64,000 nucleotides of DNA from Acetobacterium sp. KB-1. Lineage in GTDB: Bacteria > Bacillota > Clostridia > Eubacteriales > Eubacteriaceae. Every line of letters starts with the position of its first letter. Positions within the stretch are counted from its first letter, which is position 1. Shown here piece after piece: positions 60,124-64,000 of the stretch. Both the position numbers and the translations under genes were made by a program. The stretch lies in the NCBI RefSeq assembly GCF_003260995.1, contig NZ_CP030040.1, positions 3,512,889 through 3,576,888 of the forward strand, in the 5' to 3' direction. The notes below the pieces were generated by a model. That model was given only the letters and a program-made list of their open reading frames with translations, was not told the origin of the DNA and did no database searches.

Positions 60124-60210
60124 AGCGGAAGCAACAAGATATCGCAATGAGTTCATTTCGTTTAAAGGCAACTTCCCATCCTCTAACACTTCACGCATCT
60201 TGTCTACTCT
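60124..60210 (-). promoter_or_regulatory. THF riboswitch (class I, folT type)
   Basis: Minus-strand RNA begins AGAGUAGACAAGAUGCGU, contains GGGA and ACGAA internal blocks, and ends AUCUUGUUGCUUCCGCU. The 5' CAAGAU pairs with 3' AUCUUG (P1) and the GAGUAGA/UUCCGCU-type terminal consensus is that of THF riboswitches of Firmicutes. Ligand binding would stabilise P1, free the downstream terminator and switch off the folE operon. No gene overlaps; a plus-strand 86-codon frame across it is a shadow. Confidence 0.8.
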
Positions 60211-60565
60211 GTTATATTTAATTGGATGTATTTTAACATGGGTTGGGGTCAGTTACAAGGGTAATATTACAGTATTGTTAAAAGGAGCAGATCGTTATGT
60301 GAGTTCAGATTTCAAGTTTAAATTGCCAATAAAAGGCCGTAAAAAAGAATGACAAAAGTAAAGAGAAAATATTCAACCATTTTTTTAACAAAGTGAGGCA
60401 AAACTTGTAATCGATGTGCAGTAATCTTACTTATTTTAAATTAGTGGAGCGGAATTGAGTGAGTAAACAAGCAAAAGAAAGATCACGTACTTAAAAATTT
60501 CAGCATTTACTTAAGAAGACTATGGTAAAATAATCCTGCAAAATATAATAGAAATACGAACAGAA
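60211..60565. other. Intergenic region between fol riboswitch and acyltransferase operon
   Basis: About 355 nt, AT-rich. It should hold the minus-strand fol promoter (an AAATATAAC -10-like stretch lies just upstream of the riboswitch) and the plus-strand promoter of the next operon. I find no clear -35 for either and no gene. Confidence 0.5.
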
Positions 60566-60880
60566 ATGAGTAAGACAATGACCGACTCAAATCAAAAACT
60601 CGGGGAACTGCTTAATCCGGATCAATTCACAGTTAAGAAACTTAATATGCGGGGAATTCCCAGATGTCAGTTTGAACGATATCTGGCCGCAAAAGCAAGA
60701 TCCATAGATGCAGATACCTTTACTGGTGAGGGATGGCAGGTGACCCTGTCAAAAGAGCGCCAGGAGAGTATTGGTGTTTTTTCACTGGTTGCGGTGGACG
60801 TTACTCTGGCCGTAAAAAATGATCAGTTTGACGATTTTTTAGATACTTTTCGGAAGAACTTTCTCAGGGGCGGAGGTTGA
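60566..60880 (+). CDS. 104-aa protein of unknown function in acyltransferase operon
   Basis: 104 aa, soluble, no signal or membrane segment. GIPRCQFERYLAAKARSI and GVFSLVAVDVTLAVKND form a mixed alpha/beta pattern. No family recognised. Its stop overlaps the possible ATG of the acyltransferase gene, so the two are translated together. Confidence 0.65.
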   Translation: MSKTMTDSNQKLGELLNPDQFTVKKLNMRGIPRCQFERYLAAKARSIDADTFTGEGWQVTLSKERQESIGVFSLVAVDVTLAVKNDQFDDFLDTFRKNFLRGGG

Positions 60881-60882
60881 TG

Positions 60883-62178
60883 ATGGAGGAGAAGAATCAG
60901 AAAAAGAACTTCTATTCTTTGGATAATGCCGGGGTACTTTATACGGCCATTGCATCATCACGGATGACAACAGTGTATCGGATGACGGTGGAATTATCAG
61001 AAACGGTCGAACCCGTCACCTTACAAAAGGCTCTGGAGCAGATTATCCATCGCTTTCCCTATTTTCAGGTGACCTTAAAACGGGGTTTTTTCTGGTATTA
61101 TTATGAACATACCGAGGCGATTCCAAAGGTCGAAGAAGAAACCTATTATCCCTGTAAAACGATGCGGCAGCGACAGGGGAAGACCTTTCCTTTTCGGGTG
61201 CTTTATTATAAAAAGTATATCCATGTGGAGTTTAATCACAGTATCTGTGATGGCAGCGGGGGGCTGGCTTTTCTGCAGACGCTGATCATTGAGTATTTTA
61301 AACAATTAAAAGGTATTGTTCCTAAAAATCTGGGAAAAGCAATGGACATCCATGCACAAGTAGATCCGGGAGAGTTTGAAGACTCGTTTAAGGTTTATTA
61401 TGAAGAAAATGTCCCCCCTCCTCCTGGTAGTAAAAAGGTATTCCATTTTCCTTTTGAACTTCTTTCCAAGGGCGAATACCTTTTACTGACCGGCTTTGTG
61501 CCAGTGGCCCCGATGCTTAGTTTAGCCAAAAGTTATGGCTGTACCCTGACCCAGTTTATTCTGGCCCTTTATTTTGAGAGTATTCAGGAATATATTATGG
61601 GGCTCCCCATTCGTGAGAATAAGAAGCACCGGCAACGGATTGCCATCAATGTGCCAGTGGATTTGAGAAGGATGTTTCCTTCCATTACCTTGAGAAATTT
61701 CTTTATCAGTTTGAACCCGGAGATTGATCTGGCTTTGGGTTACTATACCCGGGAGGAAATTATCGAGCAGATCAAGGGGTATATGGGCCTTTATATGAAT
61801 CGGAAACATATTAATCGTTATATTTCTCGAAATGTGCGTAATGAACAGCTGATCTTTCTAAGGATCATTCCCCTTTGGGTAAAAAAACTGTTAATGCCGG
61901 TGGTTTACAAACGCTACGGCGAAAGGGGCTATACCAGCGGTTTGTCCAATCTGGGGATGGTCACCGTTCCGGAAGAACTGAGCCCCTATGTGAAGCGCTT
62001 TGAAGTCTTTCCCTCGCCCAGTGCTGAAAGCCGACTAAAGCTGGTAACGGTCAGTTATGGCAATAGTCTGGCTCTGTGTTTTGGAAAAACAACGGGAGAA
62101 ACCGTGATTGAAACGATCTTTTTTAGAAAAATAAGACAGCTGGGGATTCCGGTAAAAATAGAAACGAATAAGAGGTGA
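60883..62178 (+). CDS. Condensation/alcohol-acetyltransferase-like protein (HxxxDG)
   Basis: 431 aa, of the BAHD/condensation-type acyltransferase superfamily. HSICDGSGG (near residue 115) provides the catalytic HxxxDG. The C-terminal half has NVPVDLRRMFPSITLRNFF, the DFGWG-like region being replaced. These proteins acylate alcohols, lipids or peptidyl substrates with CoA- or carrier-bound acyl groups. GGAGG 60872-60876 favours ATG 60883 (or 60880). With the small protein upstream and the zinc-ribbon membrane protein downstream it forms a conserved clostridial-type trio. Substrate is unknown. Confidence 0.75.
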   Translation: MEEKNQKKNFYSLDNAGVLYTAIASSRMTTVYRMTVELSETVEPVTLQKALEQIIHRFPYFQVTLKRGFFWYYYEHTEAIPKVEEETYYPCKTMRQRQGKTFPFRVLYYKKYIHVEFNHSICDGSGGLAFLQTLIIEYFKQLKGIVPKNLGKAMDIHAQVDPGEFEDSFKVYYEENVPPPPGSKKVFHFPFELLSKGEYLLLTGFVPVAPMLSLAKSYGCTLTQFILALYFESIQEYIMGLPIRENKKHRQRIAINVPVDLRRMFPSITLRNFFISLNPEIDLALGYYTREEIIEQIKGYMGLYMNRKHINRYISRNVRNEQLIFLRIIPLWVKKLLMPVVYKRYGERGYTSGLSNLGMVTVPEELSPYVKRFEVFPSPSAESRLKLVTVSYGNSLALCFGKTTGETVIETIFFRKIRQLGIPVKIETNKR

Positions 62179-62182
62179 GAAG

Positions 62183-62902
62183 ATGGCTTATTGTCCGAAA
62201 TGCGGTGTTGAAGTTGAAGATGATGTGAAGTGCTGTCCGTTATGCGACTTTCCGATACCGGATGTCAATGAGGGGAATTACCCCCATGACGCTAAATATC
62301 CTCAGGCGATCAATACCTATGATGAAGATCATCTGGGAAAAAAGAATAAGGCGTTTTTTTCGTTAACCATTATTGCCATAAGCATCATGGTCATCATCGG
62401 GGTGATTTATCTGGTCTACCCCTGGAATCATGAGTTACTTAAATATATTGCTCTGGCAGATCTTAGTATCTTTGCGATCGTGTTTTTTGCCATGGGTTAT
62501 TTACAGCCGAATTACAATTTTCTGGGCGCTTATATTACGGTGGTCGTCACCTGTTTATTGGTTTTCCTGATTCTGGGAAGTCAATCGAACTGGTTTCTGA
62601 GTTACGCCTTTCCGATTGCGACCCTGGTTTATCTGGATATCAGCCTGTTCCGGTTCGTTTTGAAACACACCCGTCATAAGAGCCAGTTTATATTTATTCC
62701 CTCTAATCTGATTCTTTTTGTGATTGTGCTGGCGATTGGCATCGATGGAATTATCAGTATAAACGTGCTGGGTAGCATCCATTTAACCTGGTCACTGATT
62801 GTGGCGGTCTCGGGAATTTGCATCATTGTATTGCTGCAAACAATTTATCATCGGATACCTGAAAAAACCAGAAGAATGCTAAAAAATAAAATGCATGTTT
62901 GA
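62183..62902 (+). CDS. Zinc-ribbon membrane protein (DUF6320-like)
   Basis: 239 aa. N-terminal zinc ribbon CPKCGVE...CCPLCDFP, then about six transmembrane segments. Partner gene of the acyltransferase upstream (4 nt gap, GAGGTGAGAAG). Possibly anchors or gates the enzyme at the membrane; unproven. Confidence 0.7.
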   Translation: MAYCPKCGVEVEDDVKCCPLCDFPIPDVNEGNYPHDAKYPQAINTYDEDHLGKKNKAFFSLTIIAISIMVIIGVIYLVYPWNHELLKYIALADLSIFAIVFFAMGYLQPNYNFLGAYITVVVTCLLVFLILGSQSNWFLSYAFPIATLVYLDISLFRFVLKHTRHKSQFIFIPSNLILFVIVLAIGIDGIISINVLGSIHLTWSLIVAVSGICIIVLLQTIYHRIPEKTRRMLKNKMHV

Positions 62903-63395
62903 GTTTTAATTAAATAAACGCAGCGAAAAACCGGATTAAGGTGATCATTAAAAAAGCAAAATAAACAAAAAATAGAGAATAATTGGATTATGCAGCAGAG
63001 CTGTTTTATCCAGTTATTTTTTATTTTGTTCAAAACCACAAGAATACAGGTAAAATATAGACCTCTAAATTGATGGAAAATCAATATTTTACAAACAAAT
63101 GAATTATATCTGTAGAAACATTAAGTATTGTTAGCTAACTGATATTTTGTTGCAAATACGCTGTTAATAAAACAGTTCTTGAGTCGGATTAAAGGTACTT
63201 GAATAACGGTTATAAGGGTAACATTAATGTATTAAACATCTACTTAAAGAAAATTGGTGTAAACCTCACGCAGATATCGTGAAAAATTCCTTTTATCGGT
63301 CAATAAATTGTAGTTTCAATTGATCAGTTTCGTGTTAAATTGAGTAACCATCCCAATCGGATTTGGTAATACAGGTACAAAAGGAGGTCATTGAA
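62903..63395. other. Intergenic region with terminator, no gene
   Basis: 493 nt. A terminator lies at 62978-63022 and the rest is AT-rich sequence that must hold the CoA-transferase promoter. I see no sigma-54 signature and no coding frame with a ribosome site. Confidence 0.6.
62978..63022 (+). terminator. Terminator of acyltransferase operon
   Basis: AATAATTGGAT pairs with ATCCAGTTATT (one G-T) around a loop that includes GCAGCAGAGCTG, followed by TTTT. Confidence 0.65.
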
Positions 63396-64000
63396 ATGGC
63401 AGTACAAATTACACGAGAAGAAGCCGTCAAAAAGATTCGCAATAAATCTTCTGTTATGATCGGAGGATTTTTAGGGGCTGCTGTTCCACTAAAAATGATC
63501 GACGCAATAGCAACCGCCAGAATCAAAGATCTGACTGTCATCAGCATCGGCGCTGGTTATCGGGGCGGTGGTGTTGATATCGGAAAACTGGTTTTAAATA
63601 AGCAAATTATAAAATATGTGACCTCGCATGTGGGAACGGATCCCAATTTGATTAAGCAGATTGTTAATGAGGAAGTACAACTCGAACTCAGTCCCATGGG
63701 CACCTTTGTCGAGCGGATACGGGCTGGGGGCGCCGGACTGGGGGCCGTTGTTACACCAGTGGGAATGGGAACTGAAGTTGAAGACATGGCAGAGAAGATC
63801 ATTGTCGATGGCAAACCCTACTTATTGTTTAAACCGATTCGCGCTGATGTGGCAGTGATTAAGGCCCATCGTTGTGATCCCTTAGGAAATTTGCAGTACA
63901 AAGGGATGAGCAACACCAGCCCGGTGATGGCAACGGCGGCAGATATTGTCATTGTTGAAGTAGACGAAATGGTAGACGTCGGGGAGATTGCCTGTGAGAA
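63396..64000 (+). CDS. 3-oxoacid/acetate CoA-transferase alpha subunit (3' truncated by window)
   Basis: 201 codons visible. MAVQITREEAVKKIRNKSSV opens behind AAAAGGAGGTCATTGAA. MIGGFLGAAVPLKMIDAIA, a GTDPNLIKQIVNEEVQLEL block, ELSPMGTFVERIRAGGAGLGA and TPVGMGTE are the AtoD/CtfA/ScoA signatures of family I CoA-transferase alpha subunits. The catalytic Glu is on the beta subunit, expected just outside the window. Likely moves CoA between acyl groups and acetate or acetoacetate in fatty-acid or amino-acid fermentation. The frame has no stop before the window end. Confidence 0.9.
   Translation, partial: MAVQITREEAVKKIRNKSSVMIGGFLGAAVPLKMIDAIATARIKDLTVISIGAGYRGGGVDIGKLVLNKQIIKYVTSHVGTDPNLIKQIVNEEVQLELSPMGTFVERIRAGGAGLGAVVTPVGMGTEVEDMAEKIIVDGKPYLLFKPIRADVAVIKAHRCDPLGNLQYKGMSNTSPVMATAADIVIVEVDEMVDVGEIACE

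Noticed and set aside
60092-60352. Plus-strand ORF of 86 codons
   Set aside because: It lies across the THF riboswitch and antiterminator, lacks a Shine-Dalgarno, and has no family resemblance.

Overview
The window looks like chromosome from a strictly anaerobic, acetogenic Firmicute. The order cooC - acsV - DUF3786 - DUF3786 - acsD - acsC - acsE - acsA - cooC - acsB at 29.9-42.7 kb is the carbonyl branch of the Wood-Ljungdahl pathway and, from memory, matches the genus Acetobacterium. Moderate GC, strong GGAGG-type ribosome binding sites, TTGACA/TATAAT promoters, and THF-riboswitch and L10-leader RNAs fit this. Species identity cannot be proved without a search.

Layout. 0-7.6 kb: a chelatase-like trio (ChlI-like, ChlD-like, CobN-like) followed by a radical SAM/SPASM protein. 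7.6-8.5 kb (minus): an EutP/PduV-type GTPase behind a tiny ORF. 8.6-12.7 kb: a molybdate/tungstate-type ABC operon with an HMA protein, ModD and a C_GCAxxG_C_C protein. 13-15.8 kb: an ArsR repressor and a four-domain CoA-disulfide reductase/rhodanese/TusA/DsrE fusion. 16.1-17.8 kb: a minimal SufC-SufB pair. 18-22.6 kb: two operons of NifX-like proteins, Fe-S ParA/MinD ATPases, a BMC-like protein, DUF134 and an Mrp-NifX fusion. 22.9-26.4 kb: FmdE plus a FecBCD-type ABC transporter. 26.5-29.4 kb: a membrane/papain-like fusion and a Crp/Fnr regulator divergent from an Fe-S protein.

29.9-46.8 kb is the core: CODH/acetyl-CoA synthase, the corrinoid protein, its methyltransferase and reactivator, two CooC ATPases, then an extension holding a very His-rich protein, a second complete acsB, CooT, a DUF3842 protein and a 72-aa protein homologous to the tail of the His-rich protein. 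I read this extension as a nickel-handling and duplicate-ACS module.

47-51.3 kb is accessory: a VanY-like peptidase, tRNA-Arg(CCT), two GNATs, and an ECF sigma factor with a secreted partner. 51.5-57.2 kb is housekeeping: rpmG-secE-nusG-rplKA, then rplJL behind an L10 leader, then proS rather than rpoB, and a MetH-activation-like protein. 57.3-60.2 kb (minus) is a folate operon folE-HD-folP-folBK under a THF riboswitch, which ties cofactor supply to the methyl branch of the same pathway. 60.5-62.9 kb: an acyltransferase-type trio. The window ends inside a CoA-transferase alpha subunit.

Shared promoter elements stand out. An 18-bp TGTATA-N6-TATACA type element lies just downstream of the -10 of both the cooC1 and acsD promoters. 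TTGACATAT-type -35 regions occur at four metal/sulfur operons. TTGCATATGCAA palindromes flank the Crp/Fnr-Fe-S locus.
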